Shown here one piece after another: positions 1-9,189 of a stretch of 64,000 nt of DNA; the stretch's first letter is position 1, and the number at the start of each line of letters is the position of its first letter. Source of the DNA: JABDBL01 sp963845445 (lineage in GTDB: Bacteria; Cyanobacteriota; Vampirovibrionia; Obscuribacterales; Obscuribacteraceae); NCBI GenBank assembly GCA_963845445.1, contig CAWJSE010000002.1, positions 1 through 64,000 on the forward strand, in the 5' to 3' direction. Made by a program: the position numbers and the translations under genes. Under the pieces are notes generated by a model that searched no databases, was not told where the DNA came from, and worked only from the letters and a program-made list of their open reading frames with translations.

Positions 1-549
1 TGGCGCATCCGCACGCTCAATGTTACGGCAACGACGCAGCCGATCGCGCCGAGCACAAGGAACACGCCGCGCCAGCCTACGAACTCGCCCATGGCACCGC
101 CCAGAGGGCCGGCCAGGATCTGCGCGATGACTATGCCGGTGGCGAAACGGCTGAGCGTGATCTGACGCTGATCGTAAGGCACCACATCGCCGATATAGGC
201 AAGGCAGACGGGGACCAGTCCGGCGCTGGAGGCACCCGCGCAGGCGCGCAGCAGCGTGAGCGACGTCAGGCCCGGAGGCGGCGGCGCAGGCACTCGTGAA
301 CACCGTGTAGCCGATCAGTGCGCCGAGCATGACGCGCAGCTTGCCGTAACGATCGCCGATCGGACCGAGCAGCAACTGGTTCAGGCCGTACGGCAGGGTG
401 AACGCAGCGATGATGATCGAGATCGCCGGCACCGAGGTGGCGAAGTCATGCGCAATCAGCGACAGCAGTGGATCCACGATGCGTGCGCCCGCGACCGACA
501 GGAAACCCGCCGCAGCAAGCAGGCCAAGCGGCAGCGTCGGGTGTAACAT
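1..549 (-). CDS. MFS transporter, N-terminal part, frameshifted, runs off the window edge
   Basis: Reading from the ATG at 549 leftwards gives a hydrophobic protein with several membrane segments. A major-facilitator motif A (GPIGDRYGK) lies at about residues 62-70, between segments 2 and 3. A purine/AG-rich stretch (aagg) precedes the ATG. The frame breaks once near 268-276; after a one-base correction the protein continues in MFS style (segments ending GPLGGAMGEFVGWRGVF) to the window edge. About 180 of the usual ~400 residues are visible. Predicted inner-membrane proton-driven efflux pump of the DHA1/Bcr type; the substrate cannot be inferred. It lies just downstream of ctaG on the same strand, where ctaE is often found. 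Confidence 0.75.
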   Translation of the reverse strand, partial: MLHPTLPLGLLAAAGFLSVAGARIVDPLLSLIAHDFATSVPAISIIIAAFTLPYGLNQLLLGPIGDRYGKLRVMLGALIGYTVFTSACAAASGPDVAHAAARLRGCLQRRTGPRLPCLYRRCGALRSASDHAQPFRHRHSHRADPGRPSGRCHGRVRRLARRVPCARRDRLRRCRNIERADAP

Positions 550-636
550 TTGATGCTGCAACCTTCGTTCCGGCCATAGACGGATTATCTCCGACGGCCC
601 AATCCGCTGCAAGGTATGGTTGTATGCCGGAACAAC

Positions 637-1266
637 TTACCGCTGAATTGACGGTGCCGCCGTGTCTCCGGTGTAGGTCCCGACGTGCGGACCGGCATTG
701 GCCAGGGCGCCCAACGCCGCTGCGTCATCGAGCGAACGGAAGAAGGTGTAGGACAGCGTGATCACGTGCACGTCGCTGGTGTTCGGGTCCGTCGCAATGG
801 CGGGGTCGACCCAGAATGTGACTGGGAACTGCATCTCCTGCCCGGGGCTGAGCGTCTGCCGGTTGAAGCAGAAGCAAGCCGTCTTGTGGAAATACTTGCC
901 GACTTTTTCCGGGGTGACGTTGTAGAGGGCGATGCCAGTGACTGGCGCGGCCGCGAGGTTGCGCGCCTGATAGAAAGCGATCGCCTCGTCGCCGAGCTTG
1001 AGGCGCACCTCGGCCTGCTCGGGGTGGAAATTCCAAGGCAGGCGAGGGTTGACGTCGGCATTGAGCCGGACCGCGATCATCGGTGTGGGCTGCCCGGCCA
1101 CCGTCACAGCCCCGGGCGCCGACGCGCCTCCGATGACCGGTGTGCCGGCATAGCCGGTGACGGCGCAGAACATCCGGTACAGCGGCACCGCGGCGAACGA
1201 GGCGCCGACCATGCCTGCGACCACGCCGGCCAGGACAACGCCGAAAACCGCATTGCGGCCGGTCAT
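637..1266 (-). CDS. ctaG: Cytochrome c oxidase assembly protein CtaG/Cox11
   Basis: This 210-residue protein is intact. It has one N-terminal membrane anchor (about residues 5-27), then the conserved PLYRMFCAVTGYAG segment and a periplasmic domain with the copper-binding CFCF motif (ACFCFNRQTL). The family delivers copper to the CuB centre of subunit I. The ATG at 1266 overlaps the TGA of the upstream small gene, so translation is probably coupled. It is the last recognised gene of the ctaC-ctaD-ctaB-coxF-ctaG series. An extended start at 1341 would run back into the neighbour and is less likely. Confidence 0.93.
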   Translation of the reverse strand: MTGRNAVFGVVLAGVVAGMVGASFAAVPLYRMFCAVTGYAGTPVIGGASAPGAVTVAGQPTPMIAVRLNADVNPRLPWNFHPEQAEVRLKLGDEAIAFYQARNLAAAPVTGIALYNVTPEKVGKYFHKTACFCFNRQTLSPGQEMQFPVTFWVDPAIATDPNTSDVHVITLSYTFFRSLDDAAALGALANAGPHVGTYTGDTAAPSIQR

Positions 1267-1403
1267 TGGTGCGACATCTTCACCAGCGTGATCGCATAGA
1301 ACAGCGCGCAGAGTGCCAGCAGCGCGATCAGCATCGCCCAATTTCGCCCGCGGCGGCGGCGGGCGAGGCGTTCGGAATCGGTGCGGGTCAGATGGTCGAG
1401 CAT
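1263..1403 (-). CDS. Small CoxF-like single-membrane-segment protein
   Basis: A 46-residue ORF begins with ATG at 1403 and ends in the TGA at 1263-1265, overlapping the ctaG start. It has a basic N-terminus (RLARRRRGRN) followed by one membrane helix (WAMLIALLALCALFYAITLV) and a short tail. Small proteins of this shape sit between ctaB and ctaG in many alphaproteobacterial oxidase operons (often called CoxF). Assignment rests on position, size and topology rather than on a motif. Confidence 0.7.
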   Translation of the reverse strand: MLDHLTRTDSERLARRRRGRNWAMLIALLALCALFYAITLVKMSHQ

Positions 1404-1447
1404 CGGCGTGATCCCAGTTCGTGGTCGGGGCGAGCCGCCTGCGCGGG

Positions 1448-2382
1448 TCAGCCCACCAGCCGGTCGACCGCCAGGGCAGCGAACAGCACGAACAGATATA
1501 GGATCGAATACTTGAATGCTGCCTTGGCTGGCGCGTCCTTCGTCAGGCTCACGCCGGTCGCGTCCTGGCGGTCGCGCAGCACACGCCACGCGCTGCCCAC
1601 GAATCCGAGGCCGAGGGTGGCCGCGGACAGTGCGTAGATCGGGCCGCTGAAGCCGACGGCCCAGGGCAGCAGCGACGCCGCCAGCAGCAACAATGTGTAG
1701 ACCATGATCTGCTTGCGCGTCGCCTTCGCCCCGGCGACCACCGGCAGCATCGGCACGCCGACGCGGGCGTAGTCGGCGTTCGCCCACAACGCGAGCGACC
1801 AGAAATGCGGCGGCGTCCACAGGAAGATGATGAGGAACAGGATCAGCGGCACCGTGGCGACCGAGCCGGTGACGGCGGCCCAGCCGATCAGCGGCGGGAA
1901 CGCGCCGGCCGCGCCGCCGATGACGATGTTCTGCGGCGTCCGCCGCTTCAGCCACACCGTGTAGATGAAGACGTAGAACGCGATCGAGGCGGCGAGCAGT
2001 CCGGCGGCGACCAGATTCGTCGCCAGCCCCATCACCACGACCGAGCCGACCGCCAGCGTGACGCCGTAGGCCAGCGCCGCATCCGGCGCGATCCGCCCGG
2101 CCGGGATTGGCCGGTTGCGGGTGCGGCGCATCTCGGCGTCGATGTCGCGGTCGTACCACATGTTGATGGCACCCGCCGCGCCCGCCGCGACGGTGATGCA
2201 CAGCACGGCGGTGAAGGCGAGCACCGGATGCAGATGGCCGGGCGCGACCAGCAGGCCGATGACGCCGGTGAACACCACCAGGGTCAGCACGCGCGGCTTG
2301 AGCAGCACGAACCAGTCGCGCAGCGCCGCCTCGGGTGGGCGATGGCGACGGCCGGATCAAGCAGGGCGGTCGGCTCGTTCAT
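1448..2382 (-). CDS. ctaB: Protoheme IX farnesyltransferase (heme O synthase), one frameshift
   Basis: This UbiA-superfamily membrane prenyltransferase converts heme B to heme O for the oxidase. The substrate-binding motif NMWYDRDIDAEMRRTRNRP is clear, and multiple hydrophobic segments follow, including LWTPPHFWSLA. The long open frame begins inside the protein (KPRVLTL). The true N-terminus starts with ATG at 2382 (MNEPTALLDPAVAIAHP) and joins it through a single-base frameshift near 2335, giving about 310 residues. It lies 4 nt after the end of ctaD in the same operon. Confidence 0.92.
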
Positions 2383-2386
2383 CCGC

Positions 2387-4004
2387 TCAGCCGGTGATGC
2401 GCGGCAGCTCGGCGAAGGTGTGGTGCGGCGGCGGGGAGCTGACGGTCCATTCCAGCGTCGTCGCACCCTCGCCCCAGTAGTTGTCGGCAACCTTCACCTT
2501 GGAGGTGAAGATGCAATAGCAGACATACAGGAACACCAGCGTGCCGATGCCGGAGATGTAGGAGCCGATCGAGGAGACGAAGTTCCAGCCGGCGAAGGCG
2601 TCCGGATAGTCGGGGTAGCGGCGCGGCATGCCGGACAGGCCGAGGAAATGCTGCGGGAAGAAGGTCAGGTTCACGCCGATGAAGGTGAGCCAGAAATGGA
2701 TGCGTGCCGGGGTTTCCGGGTACTGGTGGCCGGACATCTTGCCGATCCAGTAGTAGAAGCCGGCGAAGATCGAGAAGATCGCGCCCAGCGACAGCACGTA
2801 GTGGAAATGCGCCACCACGTAGTAGGTGTTGTGGACGATCTCGTCGATGCCGGCATTGGCCAGCACCACGCCGGTCACGCCGCCGATGGTGAACAGGAAG
2901 ATGAAGCCGATCGCCCACATCATCGGCACTTCGAGCGCGATCGAGCCGCCCCACATCGTGGCGATCCAGGAGAACACCTTGATGCCGGTCGGCACCGCGA
3001 TGATCAGCGTCGCCGCCATGAAGTAGGCGCGGGTGTCGACGCTGATGCCGGAGATGAACATGTGGTGCGCCCACACCACGAAGCCGACCACGCCGATCGC
3101 CACCATCGCGTAGACCATGCCGAGGTAGCCGAAGATCGGCTTGCGGCTGAAGGTGGAGACGACGTGGCTGATGATCCCGAAGCCGGGCAGGATCATGATG
3201 TAGACTTCCGGGTGGCCGAAGAACCAGAACAGATGCTGGAACAGCACCGGATCGCCGCCGCCGGCGGGGTCGAAGAAGGCGGTGCCGAAATTGCGGTCGG
3301 TGATCAGCATGGTGATGGCGCCGGCCAGCACCGGGATCGACAGCAGCAGCAGGAACGCCGTCACCAGCATCGCCCAGATGAACAGCGGCATGCGGTGCAG
3401 CGTCATGCCGGGCGCGCGCATGTTGAAGATCGTGGTGATGAAGTTGATGGCGCCGAGCAGCGAGCTGACGCCGGCCAGATGCAGCGCGAACAGCGTGCAG
3501 TCCATGCCGGGGCCGGGCTCGAAGGTGGAGTTGGACAGCGGCGGATACAGCGTCCAGCCGGTGCCGGATTCACCCATCAGCAGGCCGGTCAGGATCAGCA
3601 CGAAGGCCGGGGGCAGCAGCCAGAAGCTGATGTTGTTGAGGCGCGGGAAGGCCATGTCCGGCGCGCCGATCATCAGCGGGATGAACCAGTTGCCGAAGCC
3701 GCCGATCAGCGCGGGCATGACCGTGAAGAAGATCATGATCAGGCCGTGCGCCGTGACGATGGTGTTCCATTCCTGCCCGGACGTGACGAGCGTGTTGCCC
3801 GGGGCCTGCAACTGCGCCCGCATGATGATCGGACAGCAGCAGGCCGACCATGCCGGCGCAGACCGCGAAGAGCAGATAGAGCGTGCCGATGTCCTTGTGG
3901 TTCGTGCTGAACAACCAGCGCGCTGCGAAGCCGGGGTAATGGCCGTGCTCGTGCTCCCCATGCTCGTCGTGGCCGTGCGCGTCGTCATGCGTGGTGGACG
4001 ACAT
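2387..4004 (-). CDS. ctaD: Cytochrome c oxidase subunit I, one frameshift near the N-terminus
   Basis: This is the catalytic heme-copper subunit of an aa3-type oxidase in the inner membrane. Clear family motifs include TNHKDIGTLYLLF near the start, HLAGVSSLLGAINF, the CuB and cross-linked Tyr region WFFGHPEVYIMILPGFG, and the HFHYVLSLGAIF heme-ligand region. The start is ATG at 4004 (a His-rich leader, HDDAHGHDEHGEHEHGHYP). The frame shifts once near 3822-3828, after GLLLS, and the rest reads to the TGA at 2387. Expected length is about 538 residues, normal for the family. It is cotranscribed with ctaC upstream (22 nt gap) and ctaB downstream. Confidence 0.96.
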
Positions 4005-4025
4005 CGTGGTTGCTCCTTCGCTGCT

Positions 4026-4949
4026 CTAGCGCGCCACGGCGGCGGGCGCAGCCAGGGAAGCCTGCAGGTTCGGCGCCGGCGTCTCAGTCAGGGCGGGCGC
4101 CCCAGTCAAGGCGGCGGACTGGGCGGGCGGCACGGCGGGCGACGCGTCGGAGAACTCGGTCTTGGCCTTCTCGACCCAGGCGTCGAATTCCTGCTCCGAC
4201 ACGGCATGCACGACGATCGGCATGCTTGCTGTGGTTGGTGCCGCAGATCTGGTTGCACTCGCCGTAATAGGTGCCGGGCTGGGTGGCGCGGAACCACGTC
4301 TCGATCGTGCGGCCGGGGATGGCGTAGCGCTGCACGCCGAGCGAGGGCACGAACCAGCTATGGATCACGTCGCCGCTGTTGGTCAGCACGCGGATGTTCT
4401 TGTTCACCGGCACGACCATCTGGTTGTTGACCGTCAGCAGCCGCAGCTGGCCGGGCTTCAACTGGTCGTCCGAGAGGATAATTGCTGTTGAAATCCAGGT
4501 TGCCTTTGTCCGGGTAGGTGTATTCCCAGTACCACTGATGTCCGGTCGCCTTCACCGTCAGGTCGGCCTCGTTGGTGCGGTCCTCGTAGAAGACCAGCCG
4601 GAAGGACGGGATCGCGATGACCACTAGGATCAGCACCGGCAGCAGCGTCCAGGCGACTTCGATGATGGTGTTGTGGCTGGTGCGGCTGGGCACCGGGTTG
4701 GCCTTGGCGTTGTAGCGCACCATCACCCAGACCAGCAGCACGCCGACGAACAGGGTGATCAGCGTGATGATGATCAGCACCAGGTCGTGCAGCGCGATGA
4801 TGTCGGTCCTTCACCGGGCTGAAGGCGGGCTGCATGCCCATTTCCCAGGGCCTCGGCGCCTGCGCCAGCGCCGGCATACCAGCCAGTCCGCCGACCGCCA
4901 GAAGTCCTGCCGCCAGAAACTTCGGGAACGCCCGCATCATTCGCATCAT
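4026..4949 (-). CDS. ctaC: Cytochrome c oxidase subunit II, three frameshifts
   Basis: This subunit carries the CuA centre that accepts electrons from cytochrome c. It has a signal peptide (MRMMRAFPKFLAAGLLAVGG, mature start near ALAQA), then two membrane helices (LIIITLITLFVGVLLVWVMV and WTLLPVLILVVIAI). The CuA domain shows HSWFVPSLGVQRYAIPG and GECNQICGTNHS, with the Met ligand in MPIVVHAV. These pieces lie in different frames, with breaks near 4800, 4470 and 4222; joined they give a normal protein with an Ala/Pro-rich tail. Start is ATG at 4949 (or 4946). It is the first gene of the oxidase operon. Confidence 0.94.
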
Positions 4950-5130
4950 GCCGCCCGATCCGTCCCGGTTGCGTCTGCCTTGACCACATCGAAAAGCTGC
5001 AAACCACCAACTCCCTCGGGCCGGCATAAGCGTGTCTCCGGCGTCCCACTGTCGCCTAAAGTACCCAGCCCCCGAGATCAAGCGCCGCACCGCAACATAC
5101 GGGTGTTCCGGGAAATTTTAAGCCCTCGCA

Positions 5131-5680
5131 TCACATCGGGCCGTCGGGCACGGCACTTGCCGACAGCGCGGGATAGGCAGCCGCATCGGGCAGCTGGTAA
5201 TGCCACCATTCGGGGCCGTAACAGTCCCAGCCGCACGCAGTCATCAGGCCGAGCAGCACGGCGCGGTTATGCAGCGCCGTCGCCGATACGGCGAGGCTGG
5301 CATGTGCCGAGGCCTCGATCCCCGCGTCGAAGCCGGTGCCCATGTCGAGTTCCTCGCAACTGGCGGCGTCTAGCAGCGTGAGGTCGACCGCGGCCCCGCG
5401 CGGATGCACGCCGCCGTGGCGCGGGTCGGACACGTAGCGGGCGTCCGGCAGGGCGTTCCACAGCGCCCATTGCGCTTCGATCGGGCGGAAGGCGTCGAAC
5501 ACCTTGATCGCCAGACCCAGGGCGGCGGCATGTCGCTGGGCGGCGCGCAGCAGGTGCGGCCGCCTGCGGGAGCAGCAGGGCGACGGGCCGGAGGTAGATC
5601 GGCTTGCCCGTCAGATTGTCGTCGGTGGCGTAGCGGATATCGAGGACGAAGCCGTCGTCGGCGCGGATCGGCACGAGCAT
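5131..5680 (-). CDS. D-alanyl-D-alanine dipeptidase (VanX/DdpX family), frameshifted
   Basis: This is a peptidase family M15D zinc enzyme that cleaves D-Ala-D-Ala. The N-terminus, from ATG at 5680, reads FVLDIRYATDDNLTGKPIY, typical of the family. A frameshift around 5490-5560 leads into the catalytic part, with the zinc ligand region RHGGVHPRGAAVDLTL and the EWWHY motif that holds the general base and third ligand. The C-terminus is at 5131. Outside glycopeptide resistance clusters such enzymes act in peptidoglycan turnover; no vanA or vanH neighbours are present. It diverges from tsaB, 50 bp away. Confidence 0.85.
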
Positions 5681-5730
5681 CCGGCGACACTAGCCGCCTG
5701 CCCGGTCGCACCGCTAGCGTCCCCGGCCGC

Positions 5731-6395
5731 ATGCGCATCCTGGTGATCGATTCGGCTCTGGCCGGCTGCACCGCGGCCGTCGTGCAGGACGAGACTGTGC
5801 GCGCCCACCGGAGGCGTACCGCGCCGCGCAGGGTCAGGCGAGCATCCTGCCGGTCCTGGTGGAGGAGGTGCTGCGCGAGGCGCGGCTGTCCGCGCGCAGA
5901 TCGATCTCGTCGCGGCCACCGTGGGACCGGGCAGCTTCACCGGCGTGCGCGCGGGCCTGGCGCTGGCGCACGGCATCGCCCTCGGCGCGGGTATCCCCGT
6001 GATCGGCGTGACCGTGGGCGAGGCGTTGGCGGAGGCGCTGCCGCGGCTTGGGCACCGCGTGCTCTGGGTCGCGGTTACCAGCCGCCGCGGGCGGGTGTTC
6101 CTCGACCGTGACGGTGCGATCGGCTCGTTCGGCCTCGACGAATTGCCGCTGCCGACGCCCAGCATCGCGGTGGCGGTCGCGGGCGACGCGGCGATCCCGC
6201 TCGCCGCGTTCCTGGCTTCGCGGGGCCGCGACGTGATGCTGACCGACGCCAGATTTCCCGTCGCGCGCCATGTGGCACTGGTAGCGGCGCGGCGGTTCGC
6301 GGGAAACCTCCCCGCCATGGAGCCACAGCCGCTGTATGTCGACCCGCCGGAGGCGAAGCTGCCGTCCGGCGGTCTGCGGCCACCACCGCTTGTGA
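5731..6395 (+). CDS. tsaB: tRNA threonylcarbamoyladenosine biosynthesis protein TsaB, frameshifted
   Basis: TsaB partners TsaD in making t6A37 on ANN-decoding tRNAs. The start, ATG at 5731, gives MRILVIDSALAGCTAAVV, the typical actin-like N-terminal strand. After breaks near 5820 and 5890 comes the hallmark ATVGPGSFTGVRAGLALAHG. The protein then continues to LRPPPL near 6390, where a last one-base shift would bring in the TGA at 6393-6395. It is followed immediately by rimI, a common alphaproteobacterial arrangement. Confidence 0.88.
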
Positions 6396-6408
6396 GCACG
6401 GCCGCGCC

Positions 6409-6865
6409 ATGCGGGCCGGTCGAGCCGGCGCGGCGCATGCCGAGGCCTTGGCGGCAATCCATGCGGCCGTGTTTCGCAAGGGCGAGGCGTGGCCCGCGGC
6501 GGTGCTCGGCTGCGCAACTGGCGCAGCCGGGACCTTTGCGCTGATCGACCCTGCCGGCGGCATGCTGCTGGCGCGGGTGGCGGCGGACGAGGCGGAGATC
6601 CTGACGCTGGCCGTCGCGCCTGAGGCGCGCCGCAGGGGCATCGGCCTGGCGCTGGTCGCCACCGCCATGCGCCGGGCGGCGGCGGCAGGGGCGGCGGTCG
6701 ATGTTCCTGGAGGTGGGCTCGACCAACGCGCCGGCCCAGGCGCTGTATGCAAGGGCCGGCTTCGTCCGCGTCGGCCGCCGCGCGCGCTACTACGCGAACG
6801 GCGGTGACGCGCTGGTGCTGCGCGCCGAACTTATGCCGGGCCGCGACGCAGCAGAAGGCGGCTGA
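6409..6865 (+). CDS. rimI: Ribosomal protein S18-alanine N-acetyltransferase RimI-like GNAT, frameshifted
   Basis: This is a GNAT-fold protein. The first half (AHAEALAAIHAAVFRKGEAW, then ILTLAVAPEARRRGIGLAL) contains the acetyl-CoA loop R-R-x-G-I-G. After a frameshift near 6700 the second half reads MFLEVGSTNAPAQALYARAG, FVRVGRRARYYANGGDALVL, which is the RimI C-terminal signature (E near the start, Tyr of ALY, RxxYY). It ends at the TGA 6863-6865 and overlaps the convergent tusA by about 35 bp. Its place directly after tsaB supports the RimI assignment. Confidence 0.85.
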
Positions 6866-7093
6866 CGCCGTCCGAACCGGTTTCCAACGACAGCACTTCG
6901 TGGCCCTGTTCCGCGCCGTACGCGGCACGTTGCGCAGCGGCTCCGTCCCGCGCAGCGAAACCAGCAGCGTTTGACCGGGCTTCAGCCGGTCGAGCGCTAG
7001 TCGCGTCCGAACGAAGGTCATCGGGCAGACCTCGTCGGTGATGTCGACAATAGCGTCCGGGACAGAAACCATCGGCGATTTTGCCGATGTCAT
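6831..7093 (-). CDS. tusA: TusA/SirA-like sulfurtransferase, frameshifted
   Basis: A small (about 85 residue) protein contains the TusA signature DEVCPMTFVRTRLALDRLKPG, with the active-site Cys in the CPM element at the start of the first helix. The second half, in another frame after a shift near 6930, reads GHEVLSLETGSDGVSRLLLRR, the usual beta-strand ending. TusA-type proteins relay persulfide sulfur for tRNA thiolation or cofactor synthesis. Start is ATG at 7093; an internal Met at 7072 is also possible. Confidence 0.82.
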
Positions 7094-7228
7094 GGTGATT
7101 GCTCGGTCTCGAGAAGGTCTTGTCTCTGCGTTCATTGAATTGCCGGCAATCTTTGCTGAATAGCCATTGCGAAACGACGCCATGCCACACTATATGCCCA
7201 AAATCTTTCGATTACAGGGGCATTCGGA

Positions 7229-7643
7229 ATGGCTGAGCATCCAGTAAGTGCAAACGTTCTTGGACTGACGGCGCAGATCGTCTCGGCCCATGTTTCAAAC
7301 AACTCAGTCTCGCCGGATGCGTCTGCCTTCGCTGATACAGGAAGTCTACAAGACGCTTGCCGGCGTCGGCAAGGAACCGGTGGCGCCCGACCGGCCGCAG
7401 CCCGCGGTGCCGGTCAAGAAGTCGGTGTTTCCCGACCACATCATCTGTCTGGAGGACGGCAAGAAACTGAAGATGCTCAAGCGGCATCTGAAGACCGCCT
7501 ACGACATGACGCCGGAGCAGTATCGCGAGCGCTGGGGCCTGCCGCCGGAATACCCGATGGTGGCGCCGAATTACGCGCGCCACCGTTCTTCGCTGGCCAA
7601 GAAGATCGGCCTCGGCACCAAGCCGCGCGCCGGCCGGAAATAA
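7229..7643 (+). CDS. MucR/Ros family transcriptional regulator, one frameshift
   Basis: The protein starts MAEHPVSANVLGLTAQIVSA at ATG 7229. After a frameshift near 7320 it continues SLIQEVYKTLAGVG, then the Ros/MucR zinc-finger-like DNA-binding domain (ICLEDGKKLKMLKRHLKTAY, DMTPEQYRERWGLPPEYPMV) and a basic tail. Length is about 138 residues, normal for the family. MucR/Ros proteins are global, H-NS-like regulators of exopolysaccharide, motility and virulence genes in Alphaproteobacteria. Its targets cannot be read from the window. Confidence 0.92.
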
Positions 7644-7790
7644 TCGGTCCCAAGTCGCCGGTTTGCCGGCCCCGGCTGGTCAGCTCCCGCGATTGGACAG
7701 AGGGCGCCCGGATCGGCTACGCCGCAGTGGCGCGCATCCGCTACCGATGCGCGGCGTGGATGACGGGCGGCCTTGACCGCAAGGGATCCG

Positions 7791-8308
7791 ATGGAATCGC
7801 GCATCGAGCGCCTGTGCGTCGAACGTGGGCTGAAGATGACCGGCCAGCGCCGTGTCATCGCCCGCGTGCTGTCCGATGCCGGCGATCATCCGGACGTGGA
7901 GGAACTGTACCGCCGGGCCAGCGCGCTGGATCAGCACATCTCGATCGCCACCGTCTACCGCACGGTGCGGCTGCTGGAGGAGAAGGGCATCCTGGAGCGC
8001 CGCGATTTCGGCGGCGGCCGGGCGCGCTACGAGCCCACCGAGCACGGCCACCACTACCATCTGATCGACATCGAAACCGGCAAGGTGATCGAGTTCGAGG
8101 ACGCCGAGCATCAGCGGATGATGCGGGTGATCGCCGAGCGGCTGGGCTTCGACCTCGTCTCGTTGCGGCTGGAACTGTTCGGCCGCAAGCGCGAGACCCA
8201 GGCGGCGCGCGAGCGGGCGGGCAAGGACAAAAAGGCTGAGCGGCGGGGCAAGGCCGATCAAGCTTCGCGCGAGGCGAGGCCGCCGAGCCGGACTTGCCCG
8301 CGCGGTGA
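7791..8308 (+). CDS. fur: Ferric uptake regulator (Fur family)
   Basis: The protein starts MESRIERLCVERGLKMTGQR at ATG 7791. It has the Fur winged helix (ISIATVYRTVRLLEEKGILE) and the His-rich metal site (EHGHHYHLIDIETGKVIEF). It has no CxxC structural zinc pairs, as in several alphaproteobacterial Fur proteins. The frame as read overruns to 8375; a one-base correction near 8270 ends it at EPDLPAR and the TGA 8306-8308. That stop overlaps the GTG start of the next gene, which suggests coupling. Metal-dependent repressor of iron uptake. Confidence 0.9.
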
Positions 8309-9165
8309 CGAGCGATGTCAGGTTGCGGCCGTCCATCGCGGACCCCGGCAGCCAGCCGGACAGCGGCTTCGGTGAAATCCGCGCCGGTGCGCTGGGCGTT
8401 CGCCTCGCGGCCATCACCGGCCGAGATCGAAGCGGCTCAGAGCGCTGCGCTATCGCGTGTTCTATGACGGAGATGGGCGCCACGCCCGATGCCGCCGGTC
8501 GCGGCAACGTCGCTGACCGCGACGCTTTCGACGCGGTCGCGGATCACGTGCTGATCGTCGATCACGCAATTGGGCCTGGCCCCGAGGGCGTCATCGGCAC
8601 CTACCGCCTGATCCGGCGCGAGGCGGCGGCGGCAAGGTGGGCCGCTTCTACTCTGCCGACGAATACGACATCGCGCCGATCCTGGCGTTTCCCGGGCGTA
8701 TCCTGGAACTCGGCCGGTCCTGCATCCAGGCCGAGTATCGCGGCCGGCCGGCGATGCAGCTGCTGTGGCGCGGCATCGCCGCCTATGTCTTTCAACACCG
8801 TATCGACATCATGTTCGGCTGCGCCAGCCTGCCCGGCACCGAACCCGATCGCGCTGGCGGCCGAGCTGACCTATCTGTACCACCATCACTTGGCGCCGCC
8901 GGCGCTGCGGCCGCGCGCGGTGGCCGGAGCGGTATGTGGACATGCGCCGGGCCGACCCCGGCCACGATCGATGCCGCGCCGCGTGCTGGTGCAGCTGCCG
9001 CCGCTGATCAAGGGCTATCTGCGGCTGGGCGGCTTCGTGGGCGACGGCGCGGTGATCGACCGTCAGTTCAACACCACCGACGTCGCCGTGGTGGTCAAGA
9101 CCGACCTCGTGACCGACAAATACTATCGTCACTACGAGCGGCAGCTGCGCGACGCCCTCGACTGA
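8305..9165 (+). CDS. olsB: OlsB-like L-ornithine N-acyltransferase, several frameshifts
   Basis: This GNAT-related acyltransferase has the family pattern LRYRVFYDEMGATPDA, then DHVLIVDH, GVIGTYRLIRR, GRFYSADEYDI and LELGRSCIQAEYRGRPAMQ. It ends LPPLIKGYLRLGGFVGDGAVI and FNTTDVAVVVKTD. OlsB transfers a 3-hydroxyacyl chain from ACP to ornithine, the first step of ornithine-lipid synthesis. The parts lie in three frames (breaks near 8450, 8635 and 8850-8950). Start is GTG at 8305, overlapping fur. Hemolysin-like acyltransferase is an alternative database label for the same family. Confidence 0.85.
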   Translation: MTSDVRLRPSIADPGSQPDSGFGEIRAGALGVRLAAITGRDRSGSERCAIACSMTEMGATPDAAGRGNVADRDAFDAVADHVLIVDHAIGPGPEGVIGTYRLIRREAAAARWAASTLPTNTTSRRSWRFPGVSWNSAGPASRPSIAAGRRCSCCGAASPPMSFNTVSTSCSAAPACPAPNPIALAAELTYLYHHHLAPPALRPRAVAGAVCGHAPGRPRPRSMPRRVLVQLPPLIKGYLRLGGFVGDGAVIDRQFNTTDVAVVVKTDLVTDKYYRHYERQLRDALD

Positions 9166-9189
9166 ACCTGCAGCGATTCGGCAGTGCAG

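Noticed and set aside
1805..3910. A 701-residue open frame on the plus strand opposite ctaB and ctaD
   Set aside because: It is antisense to strongly conserved oxidase genes and is His/Asp/Arg-rich in the way of GC-rich shadow frames.
5834..7183. A 449-residue minus-strand frame over tsaB, rimI and tusA
   Set aside because: Only its tusA-coding start has family similarity; the rest is antisense to tsaB and rimI.
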